Origin: Bog-756 sp963837805
Lineage (GTDB): Bacteria > Actinomycetota > Acidimicrobiia > Acidimicrobiales > RAAP-2
Direction: 5' to 3'
Length of the DNA: 64,000 nucleotides
Assembly (NCBI GenBank): GCA_963837805.1
Contig: CAWIOU010000033.1
Span: forward strand, 1-64,000
The first letter of the stretch is position 1, and each line of letters opens with the position of its first letter. Both the position numbers and the translations under genes were made by a program. The notes below the pieces were generated by a model that saw only the letters and a program-made list of their open reading frames with translations, was not told the origin of the DNA and searched no databases. Positions 37,627 to 46,594 of this stretch are shown one piece after another.

Positions 37627-37760
37627 GGAGCCACCTCCGTCCGGCGTCGCCCGACTGAGTCACCGCCCAACGAGCCGACCCGGTTGGTCCCGACCCCGTA
37701 TGCCGACCCGTAGCAGCCACCGTGTAGCCCTGACCCCGTCATCGAGAGGAGACCATCGCC

Positions 37761-38636
37761 GTGCGCATCGATCTGTGGGTACCCACAGCCAACCCCTTCA
37801 CCACGCCGGAGCTTCTGGCCGTGATCGGCACCGAGGCCGAGCAGCGCGGCGTCGGCACCATCTGGGTGGGTGAACACGTGGTCCTCTTCGACCAGTACGA
37901 CTCGTCGTACCCCTATGCCGAGGACGGCCGCATCCCCGCTCCTCCCGGATCCGGCTTGTTGGAGCCCCTGTCCACCCTCTCCTACCTGGCCGCCCTGACC
38001 ACGACGGTGCGGCTCGGGACGGCGATGGTCCTGTTGCCCCAGCGGAATCCGGTATACACGGCCAAGGAGGTGTCGACTCTCGACTGGCTGTCGAACGGGC
38101 GGGTCGACTTCGGCGTGGGTGTGGGCTGGCTGGAGGAGGAGTTCAACGCGGTGAACGTGCCGTGGCCCCACCGCGGAAAGCGCACCGACGAGTACCTCGA
38201 GGTGCTGCGCACACTGTGGTGCGACGAGACCTCGTCCTACGAAGGGGAGTTCTACTCGCTCGATCCGTGCGCCATGTTCCCGAAGCCGGTGCAGCAACCC
38301 CATCCCCCGATCCACATCGGAGGGGAGAGCGATGCGGCCCTGGCCCGCGCCGCCCGGGCCGGCCAGGGGTGGCACACCTTCAACCGGAAGCCCGAAGGGT
38401 TGGCCGAGCCCCTGGGCAAGCTGGATCGGCTCCTGGCCGAGCAGGGCCGCACCCGCGCCGACCTGACCATCACGGCGTGCCCCTACTTCCAGCCCCTCGA
38501 CGCCGACATCGCCGGGCAGTACGCCGAGGCCGGTGTCGACGCGGTGGCGGCCCTGCTCCTCGCCTTCAGCGCCGACGACGTGCGGGCCGCGCTCGACGGT
38601 CTGCAGCCGGTGTTCGACCGAGCCGCGGCATCCTGA
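37761..38636 (+). CDS. LLM-class F420-dependent oxidoreductase
   Basis: The protein has 291 residues. IDLWVPTANPFTTPELL and GTIWVGEHVVLFDQY start a luciferase-like TIM barrel; LGTAMVLLPQRNPVYTAKEVSTLDWLSNGRVDFGVGVGWLEEEF is the hallmark F420-binding segment (TIGR03619-like). GTG 37761 has GAGAGGAGA eight bases upstream, one of few clear Shine-Dalgarno sites here. Such enzymes use F420H2 for hydride transfer to varied substrates. It lies between the amidase and the cytochrome P450 gene. Confidence 0.92.
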   Translation: MRIDLWVPTANPFTTPELLAVIGTEAEQRGVGTIWVGEHVVLFDQYDSSYPYAEDGRIPAPPGSGLLEPLSTLSYLAALTTTVRLGTAMVLLPQRNPVYTAKEVSTLDWLSNGRVDFGVGVGWLEEEFNAVNVPWPHRGKRTDEYLEVLRTLWCDETSSYEGEFYSLDPCAMFPKPVQQPHPPIHIGGESDAALARAARAGQGWHTFNRKPEGLAEPLGKLDRLLAEQGRTRADLTITACPYFQPLDADIAGQYAEAGVDAVAALLLAFSADDVRAALDGLQPVFDRAAAS

Positions 38637-38667
38637 GCAGTCGGGCGGCCGAATCGGACGCCGATGG

Positions 38668-39951
38668 TCAGCCGTGCATCACCACGGGAAGGGACTCCAT
38701 CCCCCGCAGCACGATATTGGTCTTGTAGGTGACATCGTCGACGGCCAGCGCGAGCTCCGGGGCCTGCCGCACCAGTGAGATGAGGGCCACCTGGGCCTCC
38801 ATGCGGGCCAGCGGGGCCCCGAGGCAGTGGTGGATGCCGAATCCGAACCCGAGATGGTTGTTCGGGTTCCGGGCGATGTCGAACCGCTCCGGTTGGTCGA
38901 ACTGCTCCGGATCGCGGTTGGCCGAGGCCAGGAGCAGCATGACGAAATCGCCGGACGCGAATTCGACGCCGCCGAACTCGCAGTCCTCGGTCAGGGCCCT
39001 GCCGGTGAGCTGCACCGGGGAGACATAGCGGAGCATCTCCTCCACGCCGCTCCGGGTGAGCTCGGGATCGGCACGGAACCGATCGCACTGGTCGGGGTGG
39101 CGCAGAAGGGCGAGGACGCCGCCGGCGATCAGGTTGACCGTGGTCTCGTGCCCGGCCACCAGCAACAGGATGCAGGTGGACAGCATCTCGGGCTCACTGA
39201 GCACGGTGCCCCCGTCCTCGGCCTGGACCAGCCGGCTGAGCAGGTCGTCGCCGGGGTTCTGCCGCCGTTCGGCCAGGAGTTCGAAGAAGTACTGGGAGAA
39301 CTGGAGCACACTCTCGTTCCGGGAGGCGATGACCTCAGGGGTCAGGAGGAAGTCGGGATCGAGGCCCCGGGCCAGCGCACCCGACCACGTCTTGAAGCGG
39401 TCCTGGTCGGCGAGCGGTACGCCGAGCAGGTCACAGATGATCCGGACCGGAAGGGGATAGGCGAACTCCTCGAGCAGGTCGACCTCGTCGGCCTCCATGG
39501 CCGCGGCCAGGAGCTCGTCCACCACCTCCTGGGTCCTCGTGCGCAGCGATTCCACCACTCTCGGGGTGAACGCCTTGGAGACCAGACCCCGCAACCTGGT
39601 GTGGTCCGGCGGGTCGCGGAAGAGGAAGGGCCGCATCTCGAGCATGGCCGCCGCCACCGGGTCCTCCTCGGCGATGGGCGTGCGGAACCCCTGGGGCATC
39701 CGCTCGACAGCCACGTTGAGGCTGTCCGAGCTCGCCCTCTTGTCGCGCAGGATGGCCAGGCAGTCGGCATGACGCGAGACCACCCAGAACCCGAGGTCGT
39801 TCTTGTGGATGGGTGCGCGGTCTCGGAGATCGGCATACAGGGAGAAGGGGTCAGTCGACCACCGGGGATCGAACGGGTCGAAGACAGGTCTGCTGTCGTG
39901 AGCGGGTCCGGGTCCGTGCGATTGGCTGGGCGTCTCGGCGTGCTGGGTCAC
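38668..39951 (-). CDS. Cytochrome P450 (bacterial class I)
   Basis: The protein has 427 residues from the GTG at 39951. I-helix LLLVAGHETTVNLI (acid/Thr oxygen-activation pair), ExxR in EEMLRYVSP, and heme-binding FGFGIHHCLGAPLAR with the thiolate Cys are all present. A longer in-frame reading to 40125 crosses a repetitive segment and is unlikely. No ferredoxin gene is adjacent. Convergent neighbours are unrelated; the role may be lipid or xenobiotic hydroxylation. Confidence 0.93.
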   Translation of the reverse strand: MTQHAETPSQSHGPGPAHDSRPVFDPFDPRWSTDPFSLYADLRDRAPIHKNDLGFWVVSRHADCLAILRDKRASSDSLNVAVERMPQGFRTPIAEEDPVAAAMLEMRPFLFRDPPDHTRLRGLVSKAFTPRVVESLRTRTQEVVDELLAAAMEADEVDLLEEFAYPLPVRIICDLLGVPLADQDRFKTWSGALARGLDPDFLLTPEVIASRNESVLQFSQYFFELLAERRQNPGDDLLSRLVQAEDGGTVLSEPEMLSTCILLLVAGHETTVNLIAGGVLALLRHPDQCDRFRADPELTRSGVEEMLRYVSPVQLTGRALTEDCEFGGVEFASGDFVMLLLASANRDPEQFDQPERFDIARNPNNHLGFGFGIHHCLGAPLARMEAQVALISLVRQAPELALAVDDVTYKTNIVLRGMESLPVVMHG

Positions 39952-39985
39952 TGTTACCGATGGTACCGATCCTTGGCGAGGGGCG

Positions 39986-40034
39986 GGTCCGTGGTTCCGG
40001 GGGTCCGTGGTTCCGGGGTCCGTGTTTTCCGGGG
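39986..40034. repeat. Three-copy GTCCGTGGTTCCGGGG repeat upstream of the P450 gene
   Basis: About 16-bp units (GGTCCGTGGTTCCGGG and variants) occur three times in tandem just upstream of the P450 start, the last with TTTT for GGTT. It may be a regulatory array or simple slippage product. Confidence 0.6.
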
Positions 40035-40074
40035 TGTGTCGTCGATTTCTCCACGCCACCACCAAGGCGGCGAC

Positions 40075-40248
40075 CGTCAGGCGAACAGTGCGCTCTGGCG
40101 CATCGTGATGGTCCGAATCGCCCACGACCCAGAGACCACCCTCTACTTCGAACGCCGGGTGAAGGAGGGGCGAACCAAACGGGACGTCGTCCGAATCCTC
40201 AAGCGCTACGTCGCCCGCGAGGTCTATCGCTACCTGCCTCGCGGCTGA
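40075..40248 (+). pseudogene. C-terminal remnant of an IS110-family transposase
   Basis: About 57 codons ending at TGA 40248 read ANSALWRIVMVRIAHDPETT, then RVKEGRTKRDVVRILKRYVAREVY. The pattern xxRRTxEGxxKxExxRxLKRYxAREVY is the C-terminal end of IS110-family (DEDD/Tnp20) transposases. The remaining 300-odd residues are missing; the sequence upstream is the P450 promoter region. The following 200 bp (to about 40,460, with CTTGACATTGATAGGAGCTTC) resembles the right end of such elements. Confidence 0.65.
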
Positions 40249-40460
40249 ACCCCCGGGTCGAGGGTCTGACTCAGCCCTGACGCGTCGCCCTTCGGGGCTG
40301 ACTTTCCAGTGAATCGTCGACCCACGACCCGGGCTTCACTTCGAACAGACGCGTGACTTCGTAAGAGCATGCCCTCGGCCTTTGAGTGGCTCATCATTGA
40401 TTTGTCCGCTGTCTTGACCCCGGAGCCCTCGAAGGGCTTGACATTGATAGGAGCTTCACC
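40249..40460 (+). mobile_element. Probable right end of the truncated IS110-like element
   Basis: There is no gene here. The stretch lies directly after the transposase remnant and has lower-GC patches and short inverted segments. In IS1111-type members of IS110 the noncoding end downstream of the transposase encodes the bridge RNA; whether this one does cannot be judged without covariance folding. The left end is absent. Confidence 0.35.
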
Positions 40461-40520
40461 GGCTCTGGGCGATACCCAGCCTTCAGGTTCCAATGAGTTT
40501 CGTTGTTAATTCAAGTTAAG

Positions 40521-40545
40521 GGAGGCGGGCCTTCGGCCCGCCTCC
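40521..40545. terminator. Strong hairpin terminator
   Basis: GGAGGCGGGCC-TTC-GGCCCGCCTCC is a perfect 11-bp stem with a UUC(G)-type loop, 75 bp after the stop of the minus-strand repeat-protein gene and downstream of the IS110 remnant. No T-run follows on either strand, in keeping with actinobacterial terminators; it may serve both directions. Confidence 0.8.
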
Positions 40546-40619
40546 ACCAAATTCTAGAGCCATAGGAGCGCCGCTCTCCCATTGAAATCGGATATCTCGA
40601 CGGGAGTTTGCGCTCGTTA

Positions 40620-41576
40620 CTAGTCTAAATAAACCAGTAATCCGGACGACGTTGCGACGGCTGCTGCCGGCAGCAGCCGAAATTCTGGAAAAACTCCGCT
40701 CTGGGCATACAAGGCTGAAACTCCGATGACGGGAGCATCCACCAGTCCCCTAGCAGAGGCGGCAAAGACGGCATCTCCGAAGGCGAAGATGCCGCCGTCC
40801 GCACCGGCCAGGTAGTAGCCCTTCCCGTCAGGCGTCCGTGCCATTCCGACAATGGGTGAGTTCAAATGCTGGCCGCCCATCGACCCGTGGAAGTTCGCAT
40901 CGCCGAAGCCGAAAACGCCACCGTCGGCGGCCACCAGCCAATAGCCCTTCCCGTCAGGCGTCGGCGCCATTCCGACAATCGGTGAGTTCAAATGCTGGCC
41001 GCCCATCGACCCGTGGAAGTTCGCATCGCCGAAGCCGAAGACGCCACCGTCGGCGGCCACCAGCCAATAGCCCTTCCCGTCAGGCGTCGGCGCCATTCCG
41101 ACAATGGGTGAGTTCAAATGCTGGCCGCCCATCGACCCGTAGAATCGTGCGCCCTGAAACGGGAATGTACTTTGGAAGGCGAATACGCCGCCATCGCTGG
41201 CCACAAGCCAATAAGGAAACGTAAAATTCTGGCCGGCAGAGGCAGCAATGCCGACAATAGGAGCATCAAGCGGCTGGCCACTCAGCCCCTGGCTGACCGT
41301 CCCACCCCCATAGAGCCCCCCACCCGCATAGACCGTCCCATCCGCAGTGACGGCGAATGTAGCTCCATTGTTGATCATGAAGAAACTGACGAAAGTTTGC
41401 GGGCCAGCGGGACACTCCGGATAGATAGAAGGCTTCAAGCAGGACGTCTGCGCTGCATCTGCCGGGCCCGCTATCGATAGACCGCAGCCCAGCGTAATTA
41501 GTGCCAATAGTGTCTGCGCCGCGATGCGAAGGCGTGAGCCCGAACGGTACCGGGAACGACTTGCGGCCACCCTCAT
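40620..41576 (-). CDS. Secreted 42-residue-repeat (beta-propeller-like) protein
   Basis: The protein has 318 residues from ATG 41576 (AGGAG seven bases upstream). A signal peptide is clear: a basic start, hydrophobic LRIAAQTLLALITLGCGLSIAG, and cleavage after PADA. The mature part contains repeats such as MGGQHLNSPIVGMAPTPDGK and GYWLVAADGGVFGFGDANFH; three copies of the 126-bp unit at 40842-41219 are nearly identical in DNA, others are diverged. These 42-residue blades are common in secreted Acidimicrobiia proteins and probably form a propeller for surface or polysaccharide binding. Function is unknown. Terminator at 40,521. Confidence 0.85.
   Translation of the reverse strand: MRVAASRSRYRSGSRLRIAAQTLLALITLGCGLSIAGPADAAQTSCLKPSIYPECPAGPQTFVSFFMINNGATFAVTADGTVYAGGGLYGGGTVSQGLSGQPLDAPIVGIAASAGQNFTFPYWLVASDGGVFAFQSTFPFQGARFYGSMGGQHLNSPIVGMAPTPDGKGYWLVAADGGVFGFGDANFHGSMGGQHLNSPIVGMAPTPDGKGYWLVAADGGVFGFGDANFHGSMGGQHLNSPIVGMARTPDGKGYYLAGADGGIFAFGDAVFAASARGLVDAPVIGVSALYAQSGVFPEFRLLPAAAVATSSGLLVYLD
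40842..41219 (-). repeat. 126-bp tandem coding repeat
   Basis: Three copies start at 40842, 40968 and 41094 (period 126 bp, 42 codons), nearly identical between the first two whole units and slightly diverged in the third. Low synonymous divergence means recent duplication or gene conversion, so copy number is expected to vary between strains. Confidence 0.9.
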
Positions 41577-42249
41577 GCGCTTACTCCTAACCTGCCGGTG
41601 ATGTGGTGGACTATATGCCATAAGTCGATCGGATGCTGTTGAATCGCCCTCTCGCAAGCGGCCCGTCGACGTCCATGCAGTAAGGGTCTGACTAATGACT
41701 TGCCGACAACCTGGCCCTGCTCTGCCATGACCACCACTTCTTGAAGACGTTCGAAGGGTGGACCCTGGAGCGGATCGATCCACCCCCCGAGCACCCCCCG
41801 GACCGGAAACGACACACCGGGCACGGCGGACCCCCACGATGGCGATTCGAACCCCTCCCGCCGTTCGGCCAGGAGCCCGGCCTCGGGCTGGACATAGGAA
41901 AGGGACTCGAAGGACGACCAAGCTCAACGGCTGGGCGGCGTCGTTCGAAAAGCTAGGGGCGAAACCATGTGTGATCGCCGTCCCGTCACCGACCCAACTC
42001 CTCAGTAGAGCTCGAGTTGCTCTACAACCAGGGGGGCCTCGGCCACCTGGCCTACGTCGGTATGGCAGTGGTCGCAAATGAGTTGACCTCCGCCCGGATG
42101 GCGCACCGGCGCTGTCGAACCCCGCTGTTTCGTCGGGTTTGTCTCGGTTGGCCGGCGTGTTCGGCGTGACCGCGCCCGACCGAATCGGGCGGTCCACCCC
42201 ACGCGGTGGCCACTTCCAGGAGTCCAGGCCGATCCGGTATCGTCACGAA
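41577..42249. other. Intergenic stretch of 670 bp without a supported gene
   Basis: Neither strand has a convincing gene. A minus-strand reading near 41,573-41,760 (ERAIQQHPIDLWHIVHHI) and a plus-strand reading near 42,010-42,165 (LYNQGGLGHLAYVGMAVVANELTSARM) look partly coding and may be gene fragments. The stretch ends with the leaderless promoter of the FAD oxidoreductase. Confidence 0.4.
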
Positions 42250-43404
42250 ATGCGAATCCTGGTGCTGGGCGCAGGCTTCGGCGGCCTCGAGCTGTCGACC
42301 AGATTGTCGGACGAACTCGGTGATGGGCACGACGTTGTCCTGATCGACCAGAGCGACGGGTTCATCTTCGGCTTCTCCAAACTGGATGTGATGTTCGGGA
42401 GGTCCCTGCCCGAATCGGTCTTCCACCCCTATGACGCCCTCGACAAACCTGGGCTGCGGTTCGTCAAGTCGACCATCCTCACGATCGATCCAGCGGCCAA
42501 AAGCGTCGTGACGGACGCGGGGACCTTCGAAGGCGATGTCATGGTCGTGGCCCTCGGTGCCGACCTCGACCCCTCGGCAACCCCCGGGCTGGTCGACGGT
42601 GGGCACGAGTTCTATACGGTTCCGGGGGCGTTCCGGCTCCGGGAGGTGCTGGCCCAGTTTGAAGGTGGCGACGTCATCGTGGGCGTGACCTCAACACCTT
42701 TCAAGTGCCCTCCGGCGCCCAGTGAAACCGCCTTGCTGATGCACGATTTTCTGACCGAACGCGGGATCCGCGAGAAATCCTCGATTGCGCTGGTGATGCC
42801 TCTCGGTGTGCCCATCCCGCCATCGCCGGCCGCTTCAGAGGCGCTGCTCGCCGCCTTTGCCGAACGTGGGATCGACTGGCATCCCGAACGGCTGATCACC
42901 GGACTCGACCCGGATCGAAAGGTGGCCTTGCTCAGAAATGGGGGGGAGATGGGCTACGACCTCTTCCTCGGCGTCCCGGTTCACCGGGCACCCGACGTGG
43001 TCCAGCGATCGGGCTTGGCGGTCGACGGCTGGATTCCGGTGGATCCGCTGACCCTTCAGACGAGCTTTCCGGATGTGTACGCAGTCGGCGACGTGACCAG
43101 CGTGGGGACACCGAAGGCGGGCGTCTTCTCCGAAGGGCAGGCTTCAGTGGTGGCTGACCAGATCATCTCCCGGGTACACGACATGACTCCCACCACCTAC
43201 GACGGCCACGGGACGTGTTACCTCGAGTTCGGTCGTGACCTGGTGGCTCGAGTGAACGTCACCTTCCTGAGCGGGGAGGCTCCCGTCGGAAGCCTGGAAG
43301 GCCCGTCCCAGGCCATTGCCGAGGCCAAGGTCGAATTCGGTTCGAGCCGCATTCAACGCTGGTTCGGTCGCACCTGGGCCAGTGACAATCACCCTGCTCT
43401 CTGA
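42250..43404 (+). CDS. FAD-dependent pyridine nucleotide-disulfide oxidoreductase, SQR/NDH-like
   Basis: The protein has 384 residues; TATCGT lies six bases before the ATG at 42250, so the start fits a leaderless transcript. RILVLGAGFGGLELSTRL is the FAD-binding Rossmann motif, VVALGADLDPSATPGL the second dinucleotide segment, and FPDVYAVGDVTSVGTPKAG the C-terminal FAD motif. Overall order resembles sulfide:quinone reductase and FCSD-type flavoproteins; Cys residues are few (Cys in TPFKCPPAPSE), so a sulfide function is not assured. The C-terminus lacks an obvious membrane anchor. Confidence 0.85.
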   Translation: MRILVLGAGFGGLELSTRLSDELGDGHDVVLIDQSDGFIFGFSKLDVMFGRSLPESVFHPYDALDKPGLRFVKSTILTIDPAAKSVVTDAGTFEGDVMVVALGADLDPSATPGLVDGGHEFYTVPGAFRLREVLAQFEGGDVIVGVTSTPFKCPPAPSETALLMHDFLTERGIREKSSIALVMPLGVPIPPSPAASEALLAAFAERGIDWHPERLITGLDPDRKVALLRNGGEMGYDLFLGVPVHRAPDVVQRSGLAVDGWIPVDPLTLQTSFPDVYAVGDVTSVGTPKAGVFSEGQASVVADQIISRVHDMTPTTYDGHGTCYLEFGRDLVARVNVTFLSGEAPVGSLEGPSQAIAEAKVEFGSSRIQRWFGRTWASDNHPAL

Positions 43405-43423
43405 ACGGTGACGCGGACGCCCC

Positions 43424-43553
43424 CGGAGCCGGGGCCGGGGTCGAGAGTCGGAGCCGGGGTCGGAGTCGGAGTCGGAGCCGGAGCGGGGTGAGAGTCGGAG
43501 TCGGAGTCGGAGTGAGAGTCGGAGTGCGGACTCGGAGTGAGAGTCAGAGCCGG
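43424..43553. repeat. GGAGTC/GGAGCC hexamer minisatellite
   Basis: Some twenty tandem or near-tandem hexamers (GGAGTC, GGAGCC, GGGGTC, GAGAGTC) fill the gap between the FAD oxidoreductase and the T4SS operon. Slippage should make the length variable. It begins right after the last flavoprotein codon and may mark the edge of the T4SS module. Confidence 0.9.
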
Positions 43554-43564
43554 GCCTGGGTGGC

Positions 43565-45151
43565 TCACCCCGCTCCAGACGACGGTTGCGCCCGATCGCG
43601 CAACCACCGGTCGGCGAACCACGTCCGCAACCGAACCTGGACCGGATGAAGGTCGCCGTAGACGAGAACGCCCTCTCCCGGGGCGATCCGGCGCAGTGCA
43701 TCCGGCGGGGCCAACTTCCTCACCAACTGGGTGCGGGTTGAGCTCGGGCCATTCCGGCCGCCGACGCTGAGCGTCGATGACATGACTTCTTCCTCACCGG
43801 TGAGATGGCTGGCGTACTCCAGGGTCGACGGGTCAGAGATGCCGGAGAGGAAGAGCTTGGCCCGGTGATTGTTTGCCACGGTGGCCGCTCGGGTTCCGTA
43901 TCGGGAATTGATCTGGGCCATGTCGTGCCAGATCGTGACCAGCTGGATCCCATGGCCGGCGGCCGTGGACGCCAGGGCGTCGAGGTCGGACAAGGGAGCG
44001 ATATTGGCCGCCTCGTCGAGCACGACGAGCAGCGGGGGATCGAGCGGATGCCGGGTGCGGGTCACCTGGTCATAGACGTGCTCGACGACCTGACGGATCA
44101 CCGAGGCAAAGAGCGGTGTCAGGCGTCGTTGATCGTGGGCCGGCGCGCAGAGGTAGAGCGTGTTGGCCCCCTCGGTCAGAACCCGGGGATCCACCTCGTC
44201 AGGGGTTCCAGCGTCGGGCTCATCCGCCACCTCGGCGAAGGGCTCGAGGATGGTCTCGACCGTGGTATAGATCGAACTTCGTTGACGGTCCTCCTTCCCG
44301 AAGGTCGACCGGGCGGCGTGGACGGCTTCGGGGACACCGGCTGCAGAGAGAAGGTCGATCACCTCTGCCTCCTCGTGTGTGTCGACCCAACGTACGACGT
44401 CGCTCATGCCCCGACCCCCGAAGGCGGCCGCGAACAGAAGCGGCGCCAGCATTTTGGTGGCCGTGGCGTACCAGAAATCACCGTCGCTCATCGTGCCCAC
44501 CGACGTCTTGGCCACGTCGGTCAATCCGGCGGCGGCTCTTCGGGCTCCGGGCCAGGTCCGGGACGCCGGCAGGGGAGACCACCGGATCGAGACCAGACCG
44601 GTTGATCCCGAAGGATCGAAGCACCGGACCGATCCACACTGGCGCCGATGGTCGATCGTGTGCTCGATCAGATCGGTCTTGACACTGGCGGCGATCACCG
44701 GACCCTCCCAGCCCAGGATGGCGGGAACGGCGAGCCCGGAAGTCTTGTAGGACTGGGTCGGCCCGAAGACGATCAGTGACTGGGCGCGTTCGGACGCAAC
44801 CGTGTGCCTCCCCACCCGACCGAGCACCAATCGACCCACCGGCGGGGCGCCGGCATTTCGGCCCGACGGCACCAGCAGTGATCGAAGGTCCCGGGGCCTC
44901 GCCCATGCGGCCGTCCTGGCTGGAACCGTCGTCCTTCCAAGCGGCGGCCCTCCCCGCCTCCGGCCACCGCCGCCCACCGTGGTCGGGCGTGGTACCCGGC
45001 GCCCGGGAGGGGGTAGGTGCGGGCGCCGGGTACCGAAACGGGGACCACCCTGAGAGGGGCGGCCCGACCAAAGGCGATCCGGACCGAGCAGGGCGGCCCC
45101 GATGAATGCCGACACGCCGGCGGCCGACGCGATGCCCGAGATCACCGTCAC
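43565..45151 (-). CDS. VirD4/TraD-like type IV coupling protein
   Basis: The protein has 528 residues from GTG 45151, four bases after the VirB4 stop. An N-terminal hydrophobic segment (VISGIASAAGVSAFIGAALL) anchors it. The P-loop GPTQSYKTSGLAVP has Tyr in place of Gly before KT; Walker B is LLVVLDEAANIAPL, and a TraM-recognition/TraG-like C-terminal domain follows (IWHDMAQINSRYGTRAATVANN). Coupling proteins feed DNA or protein substrates to the T4SS. In the present sequence the VirB4 frame runs straight into this gene because of the deletion at 45,287. Confidence 0.88.
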   Translation of the reverse strand: MTVISGIASAAGVSAFIGAALLGPDRLWSGRPSQGGPRFGTRRPHLPPPGRRVPRPTTVGGGGRRRGGPPLGRTTVPARTAAWARPRDLRSLLVPSGRNAGAPPVGRLVLGRVGRHTVASERAQSLIVFGPTQSYKTSGLAVPAILGWEGPVIAASVKTDLIEHTIDHRRQCGSVRCFDPSGSTGLVSIRWSPLPASRTWPGARRAAAGLTDVAKTSVGTMSDGDFWYATATKMLAPLLFAAAFGGRGMSDVVRWVDTHEEAEVIDLLSAAGVPEAVHAARSTFGKEDRQRSSIYTTVETILEPFAEVADEPDAGTPDEVDPRVLTEGANTLYLCAPAHDQRRLTPLFASVIRQVVEHVYDQVTRTRHPLDPPLLVVLDEAANIAPLSDLDALASTAAGHGIQLVTIWHDMAQINSRYGTRAATVANNHRAKLFLSGISDPSTLEYASHLTGEEEVMSSTLSVGGRNGPSSTRTQLVRKLAPPDALRRIAPGEGVLVYGDLHPVQVRLRTWFADRWLRDRAQPSSGAG

Positions 45152-45155
45152 CCGA

Positions 45156-46594
45156 TCACGCCGGCCTAGGCATCGCCGACTCGCCGCCCGTCCGGTCGAC
45201 TGGTGCTGGCTCGATGGGTGCCGATTCCATGGGTAGGGCCGTCTCGAGGTCGGCGGTCTCGTAGTCGGCGGTCTCGTAGTCGGCGGTCTCGTGGCGGTCT
45301 CGAGGTCGGCGGTCTCGTAGTCGGCCATGGCTTGATCCGTGTCGGTCAACCACTGTTCGCTGGACGAGAGTCGGTGCTCGACCAGGAACGATCGACGACC
45401 CACCTTCCACAGAGCCATGCCCCGTCTCAGTTGAGTGACGAGCTCGGCCTCGGTCTCGGTCAGACCCAGCAGCTCACCGGATCGAGCCGCCTCCCCGGGG
45501 GATTGGGCGTAGACGACACGGGTCTCCGAATCGGCCAACAACCCTTCGGCCAGGTTGACCTGTTCCGAACCCTCAGTGCCCACAGACCGGAGATCCGACA
45601 GGCGATGGAGGACGGCCATGTTGGCCACGCCGAGGGCCCGGGAGAGCTTCCACGATGCCTGCAGCCATCTGGCCACCCCGAGATTGGACAGAATGGCCCA
45701 TGCCTCGTCGACCACCACGATGGTTCGGTTGCGGTGCTGGGACCGGACCGCGCTCTGCAACCAGGCCGCGGCACAGGCCATGAGGACACCGAGGGCAGGA
45801 GAGTGGTAGACGGCGGCCAGGTCGAGTACCACCAGTGGTCCATCGAGGCGCAGCCCCGGCGTCGTCGGCCCATCGAACATGCCGCGCAGGTCACCGTGGA
45901 CCAGACGGCGGAGCTCCAGCGCCACATCCCGGCCGTCCTCCATCAGCACCGACCTCGTTGTTCGCAACGCCTGCGAAGCATCGATGCCCGGGTCAAGGAG
46001 GGCGTCGACGACCTGTGGAAGGGTCGGGGCCGGCATCCGTTCCACTCGGGCCGCCCGGGTGGCCTCGGCGACCGCGGCATCGATTGCCGCCCGCTCCCGG
46101 GGAAGGAGTTCCCGGCCGAGACAGGCGACCGCCAACGACGACGTCAGCACTCCACGCCGCCTCAGTATTTCGTCACCGGCCTCGGCGCCCGCCCCGTCGG
46201 CGGGATCGTCGGTGTCGAGCGGATTCAGCCGCACCGGCCCGCCTGGGCGCAACGCCACCGGGGCCACACCCCAGGCGTCAGCCAGGGGCCCGTACTCCCC
46301 CTTGGGGTCGATCACCCACGCCCGTCGACCGAACACGGCCTGGCGCCAGAGGTACGACTTCACGAACGAGCTCTTCCCTCTGCCGATCTGTCCGAACACC
46401 ACCATGTTGGGATTGGTGACCAGGCCCTGGCGGTAGAGGACGAAGGGGTCGTAGACGAACGAACCGCCGAGTACGTCCCGCCCGATCAGCACACCCTCGT
46501 GACCCAGACCCGCCTCGCTCACCAGTGGGTAGGCAGCACACAGGTGCCGGGTGGTGGTCACATGAGCCGGAACCCGGGGCGCGAAATCGATCAC
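45156..46594 (-). pseudogene. VirB4-like T4SS ATPase, frame shifted in its C-terminal repeat
   Basis: GTG 46594 overlaps the stop of the upstream gene (GTGA). Walker A is FGQIGRGKSSFVKSY, Walker B VVVDEAWAILSNLG, with RLSDLRSVG and VVYAQSPGEAA matching VirB4/TraC-type motor ATPases that power secretion. After SSSEQWLTDTDQAM the gene carries tandem ETADY/ETADL repeats. A four-base deletion there (near 45,287) shifts the frame; the unshifted reading ends with PAPVDRTGGESAMPRPA at 45156. About 480 residues after restoration, short for VirB4 but usual for actinobacterial versions. As written, it fuses to VirD4. Confidence 0.8.
45241..45327 (-). repeat. 15-bp tandem repeat encoding ETADY/ETADL
   Basis: GAGACCGCCGACTAC units (some CTC for TAC) repeat about six times; one unit lacks GACT (GAGACCGCC-ACGAGACC), a net minus-4 change. 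Complete units preserve frame, so only the partial unit decides whether VirB4 terminates at 45156 or reads into the VirD4 frame. Slipped-strand changes here would switch it. Confidence 0.88.

Noticed and set aside
38827..40248. 473-codon plus-strand frame opposite the P450 gene
   Set aside because: Only its last 57 codons, beyond the P450 start, resemble a protein (IS110 transposase end).
43424..43553. CRISPR array
   Set aside because: Hexamer satellite with no spacer structure; no cas genes in the window.
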